Source of the DNA: Streptomyces montanisoli
GTDB taxonomy: Bacteria > Actinomycetota > Actinomycetes > Streptomycetales > Streptomycetaceae
Length of the DNA stretch: 39,166 nt
Direction of reading: 5' to 3'
Assembly: GCF_017813245.1 (NCBI RefSeq)
Contig: NZ_JAGIQL010000053.1
Span: forward strand, 1 to 39,166
Part shown: one piece after another, positions 23,087 through 31,731 of the stretch
Layout: each line of letters begins with the position of its first letter
Position numbering within the stretch: the first letter of the stretch is position 1
Notes under the pieces: generated by a model
What the model was told of the DNA's origin: nothing
The model's database searches: none
What the model saw: only the letters and a program-made list of their open reading frames with translations
Translations under genes and position numbers: made by a program

Positions 23087-24397
23087 TCAGGACTGCTTGA
23101 GCAGCTGGTCGCAGGACTTGACGGCGGCGTCGAGCGCGGCCTGCGGGGACTCCTTGCCCTGCAGCGCCTTGGCGACCTCGTTGCCCAGCTCCGTCTTCAT
23201 CTGGTCGCTGAAGACGACCGGGGTGTAATTAACCGCCGTCTTCAGGGACTTGGCGGCCGCTACACGGACACGGGCGGTGTCGGTGCCGTCCTCCTTGGTG
23301 AAGTACGGGTCGTCGAGCGTGCCGGCGGTGCTCGGGAAGATCGCGGCCTTCTTGGCGAAGGTCAGCTGGTTCTTCGCGTCGGTCACGTAGTGCGCGAACG
23401 CGATCGACGTGGCCTTCTGCTTGGTGTTGGCGTTCACCATCAGGCCCATCACGTACATGTTGACCTTGCCGGTGCTGGTGATCTGCGGCGTGATCCCGAT
23501 GTTCTTGTACAGCGACGGCGCCTGCGTCTTGAAGTGGCCCAGGTCGAGCGCGCTTCCGGGGTTCATCGCGACGGCCTGCGTCAGGAACTTCTGGCCCGCC
23601 GAGTCCGGGGTCGCGGTGAGGGCCTGCGGGTCGAGCGCGTGCGCCTTGTAGAGCTTCACGTACTCGCTCAGCAGCTTGACGCCCTTGGGCTCGTTGAAGG
23701 TGAAGCCGTCGCCCTTGCTGTTCATGATCTTCACGCCGTAGCGGCCGAAGTCCTCGATGGTGGGCACGTTGGCGAGCGTGGCGACCTTGCCGCCGCTCTT
23801 CTTCGCCATCGTCAGCGCGTCGCTGAACAGCTGCTCGTACGTCAGCGGCGGCTTGTTCGGGTCGAGTCCGGCCTTCTTGAACAGCGCCTTGTTGTAGAAC
23901 ATCGGGCCCGTGTTGAGGTACCAGGGGAAGGCGTACGTGCCCTTCAGGCCGGGCACCTGGCTGCTCTGCCACGCCCCCGGCAGGTACTCCTTCTTGTACT
24001 TGGCGGCGGCCGGGTCGCTGTCGAGGTCGAGCGCGAGGCCGGCCTTGGCGAGCGGGGCGCCGAGGTCGGGGGAGACGTTGACGACGTCGGGGAGCGTGCC
24101 GCCCGAGGCGTCGGCGCTGAGCTTGTCCGCGTAGTTGTCGGCGGGCTGGTCGACCCACTTCACGTGCGTGCCGGGGTACTTCTTCTCGAAGTCGGCTATG
24201 AGGTTGTTGAAGTACGACTTGTAGCCCGTCTTGAGGTTCCACGTCTGGAACGTGATCGACCCGTCGATCTTGCCGGAGCCGGAGGCCGACGATCCGCCCG
24301 AGCCGCCGGATCCGCCACAGGCGCTCAGGGGCAGGAGGACGGCTACCGCGGCGGCGGCGAACGCCGCCCTCTGGGGGACTCTGCTGGAAAAGCGCAC
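23087..24397 (-). CDS. Sugar-binding lipoprotein of the ABC importer
   Basis: 436 aa. The signal peptide ends in a lipobox LSAC with Cys27, so the mature protein is lipid-anchored on the outer face of the membrane, followed by a Gly/Ser-rich spacer. The rest is a family 1 extracellular solute-binding fold (GSITFQTWNLKTGYKSYFNNLIADFEKKYPGT…, and a PFPWYLNTGPMFYNK hinge segment). It delivers the oligosaccharide to the two permeases; sequence does not identify the sugar, but the GH38 enzyme suggests a mannoside. GTG 24397 has a strong AAAGGAG upstream. It is the first gene of the operon and divergent from the LacI gene. Confidence 0.92.
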   Translation of the reverse strand: MRFSSRVPQRAAFAAAAVAVLLPLSACGGSGGSGGSSASGSGKIDGSITFQTWNLKTGYKSYFNNLIADFEKKYPGTHVKWVDQPADNYADKLSADASGGTLPDVVNVSPDLGAPLAKAGLALDLDSDPAAAKYKKEYLPGAWQSSQVPGLKGTYAFPWYLNTGPMFYNKALFKKAGLDPNKPPLTYEQLFSDALTMAKKSGGKVATLANVPTIEDFGRYGVKIMNSKGDGFTFNEPKGVKLLSEYVKLYKAHALDPQALTATPDSAGQKFLTQAVAMNPGSALDLGHFKTQAPSLYKNIGITPQITSTGKVNMYVMGLMVNANTKQKATSIAFAHYVTDAKNQLTFAKKAAIFPSTAGTLDDPYFTKEDGTDTARVRVAAAKSLKTAVNYTPVVFSDQMKTELGNEVAKALQGKESPQAALDAAVKSCDQLLKQS

Positions 24398-24593
24398 GGC
24401 AAACGGCTCCTTTGCTCAACCCGGGCGTGACGCGGCATCCGCTCGCCGGGCTCTGGCCCCGCGGCGGCGAATTGCTGCGGGGCAGACCTTGCACGGCTCC
24501 GCGGTGAAAAGTCAATGGATTGGCGGGGCGAGAAAGCGCACGCGTGGCAAAGGTGCAGGTCAGACCGGTTTAGCAGGTTCGCTTGATCATGAA

Positions 24594-24607
24594 CTAATGC
24601 GCTTTAG
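24594..24607. promoter_or_regulatory. LacI-type operator O1
   Basis: CTAATGCGCTTTAG is a 14-bp palindrome with one mismatched pair, centred on the CG step that is typical of LacI-family sites. With the site at 24630 it gives the perfect consensus CTAAAGCGCTTTAG. It likely controls the importer operon. Confidence 0.75.
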
Positions 24608-24629
24608 GTACCGTCGCGTCGCCCGGCGA

Positions 24630-24643
24630 CTCAAGCGCTTTAG
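24630..24643. promoter_or_regulatory. LacI-type operator O2
   Basis: CTCAAGCGCTTTAG matches the same 14-bp palindrome as the site at 24594, with one mismatched pair, and lies 36 bases from it. It ends 56 bases before the LacI start codon, fitting autorepression. Confidence 0.75.
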
Positions 24644-24699
24644 TGCCAGAAGGGCCATGCGCTACGCTGGCACTTCCGACGTCACCCAGGGGGACACGC

Positions 24700-25761
24700 A
24701 TGGCGGTTCGACGCACGTCCCCGCGGCGTCCGACGATGAAGGACATCGCCCAGCGCGCCGGGGTGTCGGAGAGCGCGGTGTCGTTCGCGCTCAACGACCG
24801 CCCGGGCGTCTCGGAGGTCACCCGCGACCGGGTGCGGCGCGTCGCGCGCCAACTCGGCTGGCGGCCCAGTGCCGCCGCCCGCCAGCTCTCCGGCGAGGGG
24901 TCCGCGACGGTGGGCCTCGTGGTGGCCCGCCCCGCCGACACCCTCGGCGTCGACTCGTTCTTCCTGCAGCTCATCTCCGGCATCCAGGAAGGACTGGCGA
25001 CCCGTCACCTCGGCCTGCTGTTCCAGGTGGTGGACGGGGTGGAGGACGAGTGCGAGGTGTACCGCAGGTGGTGGGCCGAGCGCAGGGTGGACGGTGTGCT
25101 GGTCGTCGACCCGCGCACCGACGACCCGCGCCCCGAACTGCTCGCCGAACTCGGCCTGCCGGGCGTCATCATCGGCGGTGTGCCGGGCGAGTTGGGCCCG
25201 GGACTGTCCACGGTGTGGGCGGACGACGCCGGCGCGATGGCCGCCGTCGTGGACCGGCTGCACGCGCTCGGCCACCGTCACATCGTGCACATCGCCGGAT
25301 TGCCGGGGCTCGCGCACACCGAACGCCGCATCAGGACACTGCGCGGCGAGGCGGAACGGCTCGGTCTCACCGGTGTGCGGTCCCTGACCACCGACTACTC
25401 GGACGCGGAGGGCGCGGCCGCGGCCCGCAGTGTGCTCGGCGCCCCCGACCCGCCGACGGCGCTCGTGTACGACAACGACGTGATGGCCGTCGCCGGGGTC
25501 GCCGCGGCCTCGGCGCTCGGGTTCTCCGTGCCGGGCGACGTCTCCATCGTGGCCTGGGAGGACTCGGCGCTGTGCCGGATGGTCCACCCCTGGCTGTCCG
25601 CACTGACCCGCGACACGCTCGCCTTCGGGCGCACGGCGGCGACGGAGCTGCTCGCCCTGCTGGACGGCGGCCCGGCCCGCACGGTCCAGGTGCCGGTGCC
25701 TCGGCTGATCGAGCGGGAGTCCACGGGGGTCGCGAAGTCCGCCGTGGTGGACACGGCGTAG
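24700..25761 (+). CDS. LacI-family transcriptional regulator
   Basis: 353 aa. The N-terminal HTH is textbook (MKDIAQRAGVSESAVSFALN… TRDRVRRVARQLGWRPSAAARQLSG, about 12-68), followed by a periplasmic-binding-protein-like effector domain (TVGLVVARP…, IIGGVPGE…, PPTALVYDNDVMAVAGVAAASALG). It should repress the divergent importer/hydrolase operon until the imported sugar, or a breakdown product, binds. ATG 24700 has CAGGGGGAC upstream and keeps the ~11-residue basic tail before the HTH; an upstream in-frame start would run through an operator. It is followed by the CIS-linked NTPase gene in convergent orientation, with a repeat-rich 64-base gap and no clear hairpin. Confidence 0.93.
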   Translation: MAVRRTSPRRPTMKDIAQRAGVSESAVSFALNDRPGVSEVTRDRVRRVARQLGWRPSAAARQLSGEGSATVGLVVARPADTLGVDSFFLQLISGIQEGLATRHLGLLFQVVDGVEDECEVYRRWWAERRVDGVLVVDPRTDDPRPELLAELGLPGVIIGGVPGELGPGLSTVWADDAGAMAAVVDRLHALGHRHIVHIAGLPGLAHTERRIRTLRGEAERLGLTGVRSLTTDYSDAEGAAAARSVLGAPDPPTALVYDNDVMAVAGVAAASALGFSVPGDVSIVAWEDSALCRMVHPWLSALTRDTLAFGRTAATELLALLDGGPARTVQVPVPRLIERESTGVAKSAVVDTA

Positions 25762-25825
25762 GGCCCGTAGCGAATCAGCGGCGGTCAGCGGCCGTCGGCG
25801 GCGATCAGCGGTGGTCGGCGGCGGG

Positions 25826-27922
25826 TCAGTCGCCCGGCCGCGCGTTGCCGTGCCAGAGCAGTTCGCAGACCCGCGCGAGGCCACGCGCCAGGTGGCGGCG
25901 GTACGTGCTGAACGGTATGCCGAGCCGCTCGGCCGCCGCCTCCTGCGTCACCGGGCCCTCGAAGAACGCGGCCGACACGGCCCGGTGCAGCTTGTCGCCC
26001 TGACGGTCGCCGCGCAGCTGCTCGACGGCTCGCGCCAGCGACCCGCGCAGGGACTCCGCCCTGCCGGCGCGGTCACCGGTGGCGTGCGGGCCACCACGCG
26101 CGAGCGGATTGGCCGCCAGCGCGTCCGGCCGGTGCCAGGCGCGCAGCGCGTCGCGCACGGCAGCGTCGAAATCCGCGCGGGCCATCGGGCGCGCGGGGTC
26201 CGACGGCCACCGGCCGTCCGTCGCCGGCGGTCCGTCTCCCGGCCGCTGATCGTGCGCGGGCGCCGCCTGCCGCACCCTGCTCAGGACCTCATCGGTCGAC
26301 AGCGCGCGCCGGTCGGCGGCGAAGAGCCCGTGCAGCCGGTCGCCGACCCGCACGGGGGGCAGTGCGGCCGGCCCGGCGAACGGTGCCGACCGCGGGAACG
26401 CCCCGCCGTCCCCGGCCACGAAGTACGTCCAGGCGAGTCCGCGCCCGCCGAGGAACTCGGCCACCGTCCGCGCCGACATGAGACGTCCCTCCGCCGACGG
26501 GTCCTCGACGCGCCGGGCGCCGAACCTGGCGATCGCCAGGTGCTCGCCCGCCAACAGCGGCGCCGCCCGGCCCGCATGCGCCCAGGCGCGCGCCACCACC
26601 GGGTCCGCCGCCGTGTCCGCGGACCGCGGCTCCGACAGGCGCAGCCATGCCATGAACCCCGTCAGCTCGCCCGTGGCCGACGAGCGGTACACGGTGAAGG
26701 CGCCGGGCTGGACGTCGAGCCAGTGACGGGCGGCCGCCACGTCCTGGGCGCCGCCACGGTCCGCCAGCAGGCCGAGGACGGCGGCGTGGTCCTCGGGACG
26801 AGTCACGTCCTCGTACGCCTCGTGCGGCCGCGTGGCGGAGAGCCGGCCGTCGAACGCGTCGTGCCGGAGGTGGAGCACGGCCGCCGCGAGGGCACGGACG
26901 GACGCGGCGCCCGCCGGTCCCGAAACGGGTGGCTGCCGCAGCCGCTCGGTGAGGTGGCCGAGTATCCGCCGGCCCATCGCTTCATGGCGCTGCGGGTCGC
27001 GCCACCGCAGGTCGGCGCCGAGGATCCCGCGCACCACGTCGTGCGGTACGAGCCCGTGCGGGCCCGCCTCGATGAACGGCAGTCCCCGCAGCCACGCGAA
27101 CAGGGCCGAGGCATCCGCCCCCGGCAGCGTGGCCCGCAGCAGCTCCTCCGTCGTCACCTGCACGTGGGCGCAGACCTCCAGCGCCTGGCGGTGCTCGGGC
27201 GAGGGCACCTCGCCCACCACCCGGGACACCAGGGTGGCGATCACGTCCTGCGCCGGGACCCAAGCGCCGGGCCGCGCCGCCCCGTCAGAATCGGCCGCGT
27301 CGGAACCGGCCGTCTCGGCGGCCAGCGAGAGGGCCAGCGGGTTGCCGCCGGCGAACGAGACGATGCCTGCCTGCCGGTCCCGCGCCACACCGCGCGCGTC
27401 CAGCAGCGCGACCGCGTCGGCGCGCGGCAGCCCGTCCACGGCGACCACGCGCAGCACCTCGTCCCAGCCCGGGTCGCCGCGCCACGCGTCCCCCGGCGGC
27501 CGCCGCCCCGCGATGACCACCAGCACGCCGGGCGGCAGCCGGGGCAGGAACTCCTCGCGCAGCCAGTCCTCCAGGTACCCGCGCGACTCCACCGCGTCGA
27601 CGAGCAGGACGGCGCCGCGCTCGGTGAAGACGGGGGCCGCGCCCGCTTCGAACGACGCCGGGGTGGACCCGCCGGTGCGCGCGTCGATGCCGACCACCGT
27701 GCGGCCCGCCGTCCGCGCCTCGGCGGCGTAGCGGCGCAGCAATGCGGACTTCCCGATTCCGCCTGGCCCGGTGAGGAACATCACGTTGAATTGGTGTGCA
27801 CAACCGGTGAGTACGGATCGGAAAAGGGCCAACTCGCCGGCGCGCCCGACGAAGGCCCTGGACCGGGCGGCGTCGAGGTGCTCACCCAGGCTCGTGGGCG
27901 GCCGGCTGCCGGTCGGCGCCAT
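25826..27922 (-). CDS. P-loop NTPase regulator with C-terminal HTH, at the edge of the CIS locus
   Basis: 698 aa. The Walker A motif GPGGIGKS is at 52-59 and a Walker B-like VLLVDAVE at about 105-112, followed by IAGRRPPG, as in STAND/AAA16-type signalling ATPases. The middle is a long helical region. The last ~60 residues (TQEAAAERLGIPFSTYRRHLARGLARVCELLW) form a sigma-70-region-4/LuxR-like helix-turn-helix. It is thus a large ATP-dependent transcription regulator. It is divergent from the LuxR-type gene that opens the CIS genes, with a 262-base gap, which suggests a role in controlling that system. ATG 27922 has GGGAGGGGG upstream; the open frame continues further but is not protein-like. 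Confidence 0.8.
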   Translation of the reverse strand: MAPTGSRPPTSLGEHLDAARSRAFVGRAGELALFRSVLTGCAHQFNVMFLTGPGGIGKSALLRRYAAEARTAGRTVVGIDARTGGSTPASFEAGAAPVFTERGAVLLVDAVESRGYLEDWLREEFLPRLPPGVLVVIAGRRPPGDAWRGDPGWDEVLRVVAVDGLPRADAVALLDARGVARDRQAGIVSFAGGNPLALSLAAETAGSDAADSDGAARPGAWVPAQDVIATLVSRVVGEVPSPEHRQALEVCAHVQVTTEELLRATLPGADASALFAWLRGLPFIEAGPHGLVPHDVVRGILGADLRWRDPQRHEAMGRRILGHLTERLRQPPVSGPAGAASVRALAAAVLHLRHDAFDGRLSATRPHEAYEDVTRPEDHAAVLGLLADRGGAQDVAAARHWLDVQPGAFTVYRSSATGELTGFMAWLRLSEPRSADTAADPVVARAWAHAGRAAPLLAGEHLAIARFGARRVEDPSAEGRLMSARTVAEFLGGRGLAWTYFVAGDGGAFPRSAPFAGPAALPPVRVGDRLHGLFAADRRALSTDEVLSRVRQAAPAHDQRPGDGPPATDGRWPSDPARPMARADFDAAVRDALRAWHRPDALAANPLARGGPHATGDRAGRAESLRGSLARAVEQLRGDRQGDKLHRAVSAAFFEGPVTQEAAAERLGIPFSTYRRHLARGLARVCELLWHGNARPGD

Positions 27923-28184
27923 CTCAAGCCCCCTCCCTGGTCTCCTCATTTGAACACGTTGCCGGTGTGGCCGACGGGGCGGGGGTGGAGCGGCACACGG
28001 CGTGTGTTTGGCTTCATGGGCAGGTGGTGAGCACGTCATGAGCAGTGGAGTGAGCGGTCCTTTGAGCGGGTTTGTGGGCAGTTTCGAGGTAATTCCTTGG
28101 CGATATCGCAACCGCAAAGGCCATTTCCCGCGTCCGTGTCGCCGTATCGGGCTGACGTACGATCTCGCTTGACAGGGAGGGAAA

Positions 28185-28847
28185 TTGCACGGCTCTTTGC
28201 GGTCGACCACGACGGAACCCGAGAAGCGGATCCCGGTAGTCGTCCACGCGCCCGACCCGATCTCGCGCGAGGGGACGATCAGCCAGCTCAGACAGCACCC
28301 GGTGCTCGATCTGGTGGACGAGGCCGACGCCCGGGGCAGTGGCGTCGCGGTGCTGCTCGCCGAGTCCCTCGACCCGGCCGTCCTGGCGCTTCTGCGCCGC
28401 ATCGTCCGATCCAACGGCCTGCACGCGGTGCTGGTCGTCAGCCTGATCCGCGAGGCTGAGCTGCTCGACGTCATCGAGTGCGGGGTCGGCACCATCGTCT
28501 GGCGCCACGAGGCCACGGGCCAGCGGCTGCTGCGTGCGGTGCTCGCGGCCCACCGCGGCGAGGGCGACCTGCCGTCCGACCTGATCGGCCGCCTGGTCAG
28601 CCAGGTCGGCACCCTGCGATCCAGCGCGGCGGGCGCCTCAGGCGTCCAGCCGTCCGGCCTGACCCCCCGCGAGATCGACGTCCTCAGGCTCGTCGCCGAA
28701 GGGATGGGCACCGGGGAGATAGCCGGCAAACTCTCCTACTCGGAACGGACCGTGAAGAACATCATGCAAGGAGTGACCACGCGGCTCGCGCTGCGCAACC
28801 GTGCGCACGCGGTGGCCTACGCCCTGCGCGAGGGGTACATCTCGTGA
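28185..28847 (+). CDS. LuxR-family regulator with receiver-like domain lacking the phospho-Asp
   Basis: 220 aa. The C-terminal LuxR helix-turn-helix is complete (LTPREIDVLRLVAEGMGTGEIAGKLSYSERTVKNIMQ, about 158-200). The N-terminal ~130 residues look like a response-regulator receiver (IPVVVHAPDPISREGTISQL…), but the strand that should end in the phosphorylated Asp reads AVLLAES, so it is probably not phosphorylated. No sensor kinase gene is adjacent. TTG 28185 is the start, with GGGAGGGA just upstream. Its stop overlaps the cap-protein gene (GTGA), placing it in the CIS operon and making it a likely regulator of that operon. Confidence 0.82.
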   Translation: MHGSLRSTTTEPEKRIPVVVHAPDPISREGTISQLRQHPVLDLVDEADARGSGVAVLLAESLDPAVLALLRRIVRSNGLHAVLVVSLIREAELLDVIECGVGTIVWRHEATGQRLLRAVLAAHRGEGDLPSDLIGRLVSQVGTLRSSAAGASGVQPSGLTPREIDVLRLVAEGMGTGEIAGKLSYSERTVKNIMQGVTTRLALRNRAHAVAYALREGYIS

Positions 28848-29569
28848 TCCACGAAGTGGACGACCTCCTGAAGAAACTGCTCAAGGGGGGCGCGCTCACC
28901 GGAGCCGACGTCGAGATCTCCTTCGAGGCCCCCACCCGCGACTGGGCGGCCCGCCGCAACGCCCCCGTCTTCGACGTCTACCTCTACGACGTGCGCGAGG
29001 ACGTGAAGCGGCGCGAGCGCGGCATCACCGACGTCCGCGACGAGCGCGGCGTCGTCGTACGCAGGCGCAGGCCGCCGCGGTGGTTCCGCCTCTCCTACCT
29101 GCTCACGGCATGGACGAAGCGCCCCGAGGACGAACACCGGTTGCTGTCCGCGGCGTTGGCCACCCTGCTGCCGCACGAACTCGTGACGCCCGAGGCGCTT
29201 CCCCCGTCGCTCCAGGCGGTCGGCTACAGCGTGCCGCTCGCCGTCTCCGGCATACAGGCGGAGACGCGTTCGCTCGCGGAGATCTGGTCCGCGCTCGGCG
29301 GCGGGCTCAAGCCGTCGATCGACCTCGTGGTCACCGTGCCGTTCCCGGCCTACCCGGACTACGACGCGGGCCCGCCGGTCACCGAGGGCGCGATCGTGCG
29401 CGCCCGGGAGGTCGACGGACCGCTGCGGGACGACGAGCGCATGCACCAGCCGCGCCACTTCACCGCGGGCGGTCCCGAACCGGTGCGCGCCGAGCCGGTG
29501 CGCGCCGAATCGGAGCGCGCCGAGCCGGTGGGCGCCGAGCCGGCCCTGCCCGAGGGAGGCTCGCGATGA
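28844..29569 (+). CDS. cis16: CIS cap/tail-terminator protein, DUF4255 (Pvc16 N-terminal-like)
   Basis: 241 aa. The first ~185 residues match DUF4255/Pvc16_N proteins, which cap the distal end of the sheath-tube in phage-tail-like injection systems (HEVDDLLKKLL…, RLSYLLTAWTKRPEDEHRLL, SLAEIWSALGGGLKPSIDLVVTVP). The C-terminal ~35 residues are a low-complexity repeat built from Glu-Pro-Val-x-Ala units (DNA unit ~18 bases, 29477-29550) and probably disordered. GTG 28844 overlaps the regulator stop, and its own stop overlaps the AAA+ ATPase start (ATGA). Neighbours confirm the assignment. Confidence 0.82.
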   Translation: MIHEVDDLLKKLLKGGALTGADVEISFEAPTRDWAARRNAPVFDVYLYDVREDVKRRERGITDVRDERGVVVRRRRPPRWFRLSYLLTAWTKRPEDEHRLLSAALATLLPHELVTPEALPPSLQAVGYSVPLAVSGIQAETRSLAEIWSALGGGLKPSIDLVVTVPFPAYPDYDAGPPVTEGAIVRAREVDGPLRDDERMHQPRHFTAGGPEPVRAEPVRAESERAEPVGAEPALPEGGSR

Positions 29570-31653
29570 CGGACGGCGCCGCCGCCCCCGCGCCCGCGGA
29601 CGCCCCCGAGGTCCCGCTGCTGGCCCGGCTCGCGCGGCTGCGCGAGCGGGTCGCCGCGCTGGTGGAGGCGCGCTCCGCGAACGACCCCACCGCCGCGGAC
29701 CCGCTGCGCGGCCTGTACCTCTCCGACGAGGCCGTGCGCCACCACCTCCGGCGCGAGACGGGCCACGCGCCGGCGGAGCCGGAGACCCCCGAGGGCGCAG
29801 AGGACCGCCTGCACCGGCTCGCCCTGCGCCTCGGGCTGACGTCCTTCGACGTCTCCGTCCTGCTCATCGCCGTCGCACCCGACCTCGACCGCGGCTTCGA
29901 GCCGCTGTACGGGTACCTCAACGACGACGTCTCCCGCCGGCGGGCCACCGTGGGCCTCGCGCTCGACCTGTGCGGGCTGCCCACGACCCACGCGGACGCG
30001 CGGGACGCCTTCCACCGCGCGGCGCCGCTCTCCGCGTGCGGCCTGCTCGTCGTGGAGGATCCCGAACGCCCCTTCCTCAGCCGCTCGTTGCGCGTCCCCG
30101 ACCGGGTCGCCGCGCATCTGCTCGGCGACGACACACCGGACGCCGCTCTCGACGGGTACGTGCGCGGCCTGCCGCCCTTCGGCGCGGGAGCCGTCTCCGG
30201 CAACGGCGAGCAGGCGGCCCACCAGCTCGCCAAACACCTCGCCGCCGGTCCGCTCACCGTTTACCTGCGCGAACAACGCCAGGGCGACGGACTGCTGTTC
30301 GCGACCGCCGCGCTGCACACGGCCGGCCGCGACGCGCTGCACTTCACCCCGGGGCCCGGCGGCGAGCGGCCCGACGGCGGCGACCAGCGCCCCGACGACC
30401 CCGACACCACCGGCGGCGGCGCGCGGGCGGGCAGCCACGGCCCCGTGGCCGAAATCCTGCGCGAGGCACGGCTGTTGGACTGTGCGGTCGTCGTGTCGCC
30501 GCTGCCCGAGCGGCCGGGCCCGCTGCTGCGCGCGCTCGCCGCGCGCGACGTCCCCGTGGTGCTGGCCGGGCCGAACCCGTACGACCCCGACTGGTGCGAA
30601 AGCGACCCGCTGGTGCTCGACGTGGACCGGCTGCCCTCAGGACGCGCGGAGGCGTGGTCCGCCGCTCTCGGCCTCGGCGCCGGCGACGACCCCGGGTTCG
30701 ACCTCGCCGCGACCGTCGGCCCCTACCGCCTCGGCGGCGACCGGATCGCCCGCGCCGCACGGGCCGCCCTGGACCGCGCCGCCTACGACGGATCGCCGGT
30801 GACCGCCGACCACCTGCGCCTTGCCGCGCGCCAGCAGTCGGCCTCAGGACTCGAACGGCACGCCCGAAGGATCAGGCCCGCCGTCGACTGGGACGACCTC
30901 GTACTGCCGGACGGGCCCCTCGGCCACCTGCGGGAACTGGCCCTGCGCGCCCGTTTCCGCGACCGGGTGCTCGGCGACTGGCGCCTGAGCGCGGGCGGCG
31001 GGCGCGGGCGCGGCGTCCTCGGCCTGTTCGCCGGGGACTCCGGTACGGGCAAGACGCTCGCGGCCGAGGTGGTCGCCGCCGACCTCGGCCTCGACCTGTA
31101 CGTCGTCCAGCTCTCCTCCGTCGTCGACAAGTTCGTCGGCGAGACCGAGAAGAACCTGGAACGCATCTTCACCGAGGCCGACCGCACCGATGCCGTCCTC
31201 CTCTTCGACGAGGCCGACGCCGTCTTCGGCAAACGCTCCGAGGTCAAGGACGCCCACGACCGCTACGCCAACATGGAGAGCGCCTACCTGCTCCAGCGCC
31301 TGGAGGCGTTCGACGGCATCGCCCTGCTCACCACGAACCTGCGGGCCAACATCGACGACGCCTTCACGCGCCGCCTCGACCTCGTCGTCGACTTCCCCTT
31401 CCCCGACGCCGAGCAGCGGCTCGCGCTGTGGCGGCACAGCCTCGTGCACGTGCCGTGCGCCGACGGCATCGACCCGACCGAGTGCGCCCGCGACTTCGAG
31501 CTCGCGGGCGGCTCGATCCGCAGCGCGGTGGTCACCGCCGCGTACACGGCCGCCGGCCGGAGCGAGCCGGTCACCACGGCCGACCTGCTGGCGGGCGCCC
31601 GCCGCGAGTACCGCAAGGCGGGCCGCCTGGTGCCGGGCGAGATGGGCTTCTGA
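29566..31653 (+). CDS. cis15: CIS-associated AAA+ ATPase
   Basis: 695 aa. The N-terminal ~430 residues are a helical, degenerate ATPase-like part with a Gly/Asp-rich insertion (about 260-290). The C-terminal AAA+ module has Walker A GDSGTGKT (~490-497), Walker B VLLFDEAD (~543-550), a TTN sensor and an arginine-finger-like FTRRLD. Every eCIS/CIS locus carries such an ATPase (Afp15/Pvc15 type), needed for assembly or cargo loading. ATG 29566 sits in an ATGA overlap with the cap gene. It ends just before a strong terminator, so this four-base-overlap operon (regulator-cap-ATPase) is transcribed separately from sheath and tube. Confidence 0.88.
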   Translation: MTDGAAAPAPADAPEVPLLARLARLRERVAALVEARSANDPTAADPLRGLYLSDEAVRHHLRRETGHAPAEPETPEGAEDRLHRLALRLGLTSFDVSVLLIAVAPDLDRGFEPLYGYLNDDVSRRRATVGLALDLCGLPTTHADARDAFHRAAPLSACGLLVVEDPERPFLSRSLRVPDRVAAHLLGDDTPDAALDGYVRGLPPFGAGAVSGNGEQAAHQLAKHLAAGPLTVYLREQRQGDGLLFATAALHTAGRDALHFTPGPGGERPDGGDQRPDDPDTTGGGARAGSHGPVAEILREARLLDCAVVVSPLPERPGPLLRALAARDVPVVLAGPNPYDPDWCESDPLVLDVDRLPSGRAEAWSAALGLGAGDDPGFDLAATVGPYRLGGDRIARAARAALDRAAYDGSPVTADHLRLAARQQSASGLERHARRIRPAVDWDDLVLPDGPLGHLRELALRARFRDRVLGDWRLSAGGGRGRGVLGLFAGDSGTGKTLAAEVVAADLGLDLYVVQLSSVVDKFVGETEKNLERIFTEADRTDAVLLFDEADAVFGKRSEVKDAHDRYANMESAYLLQRLEAFDGIALLTTNLRANIDDAFTRRLDLVVDFPFPDAEQRLALWRHSLVHVPCADGIDPTECARDFELAGGSIRSAVVTAAYTAAGRSEPVTTADLLAGARREYRKAGRLVPGEMGF

Positions 31654-31679
31654 CGGCTTCCGAGGCCTCTGAAACGCGA

Positions 31680-31711
31680 AGCGCCCCGCGAGCCACGGCT
31701 CGCGGGGCGCT
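31680..31711. terminator. 14-bp stem terminator between convergent CIS genes
   Basis: Bases 31680-31693 pair perfectly with 31698-31711 around a CACG loop. It separates the ATPase gene (+) from the first lectin gene (-) and probably works in both directions. Confidence 0.85.
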
Positions 31712-31731
31712 GTCGTCGCCTCGGAACTTTT

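Larger units (their letters stand above)
24398..24699. promoter_or_regulatory. Divergent control region of the sugar locus
   Basis: This 302-base gap separates the importer operon (-) and the LacI gene (+). It is locally less GC-rich around 24570-24645, where two LacI-type palindromes lie (separate entries). A possible LacI-gene -10 (TACGCT, 24663-24668) would have its -35 at 24640-24645, overlapping the second palindrome. A further 7-bp inverted repeat, GTGCCAG (24643-24649) and CTGGCAC (24667-24673), surrounds that -10. Promoters are tentative. Confidence 0.6.

Noticed and set aside
25762..25825. Terminator between the LacI and NTPase genes
   Set aside because: The gap holds direct GGCGG/CAGCGG-type repeats rather than a good inverted repeat, so no terminator was called.
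28169..28174. TTGACA as a -35 promoter element for the LuxR gene
   Set aside because: It lies only 11 bases before the start codon, leaving no room for a -10 and leader.
27923..28729. N-terminal extension of the NTPase regulator across the divergent promoter region
   Set aside because: It would overlap the LuxR gene. The ATG at 27922 has a strong GGGAGGGGG and the domain begins shortly after it.
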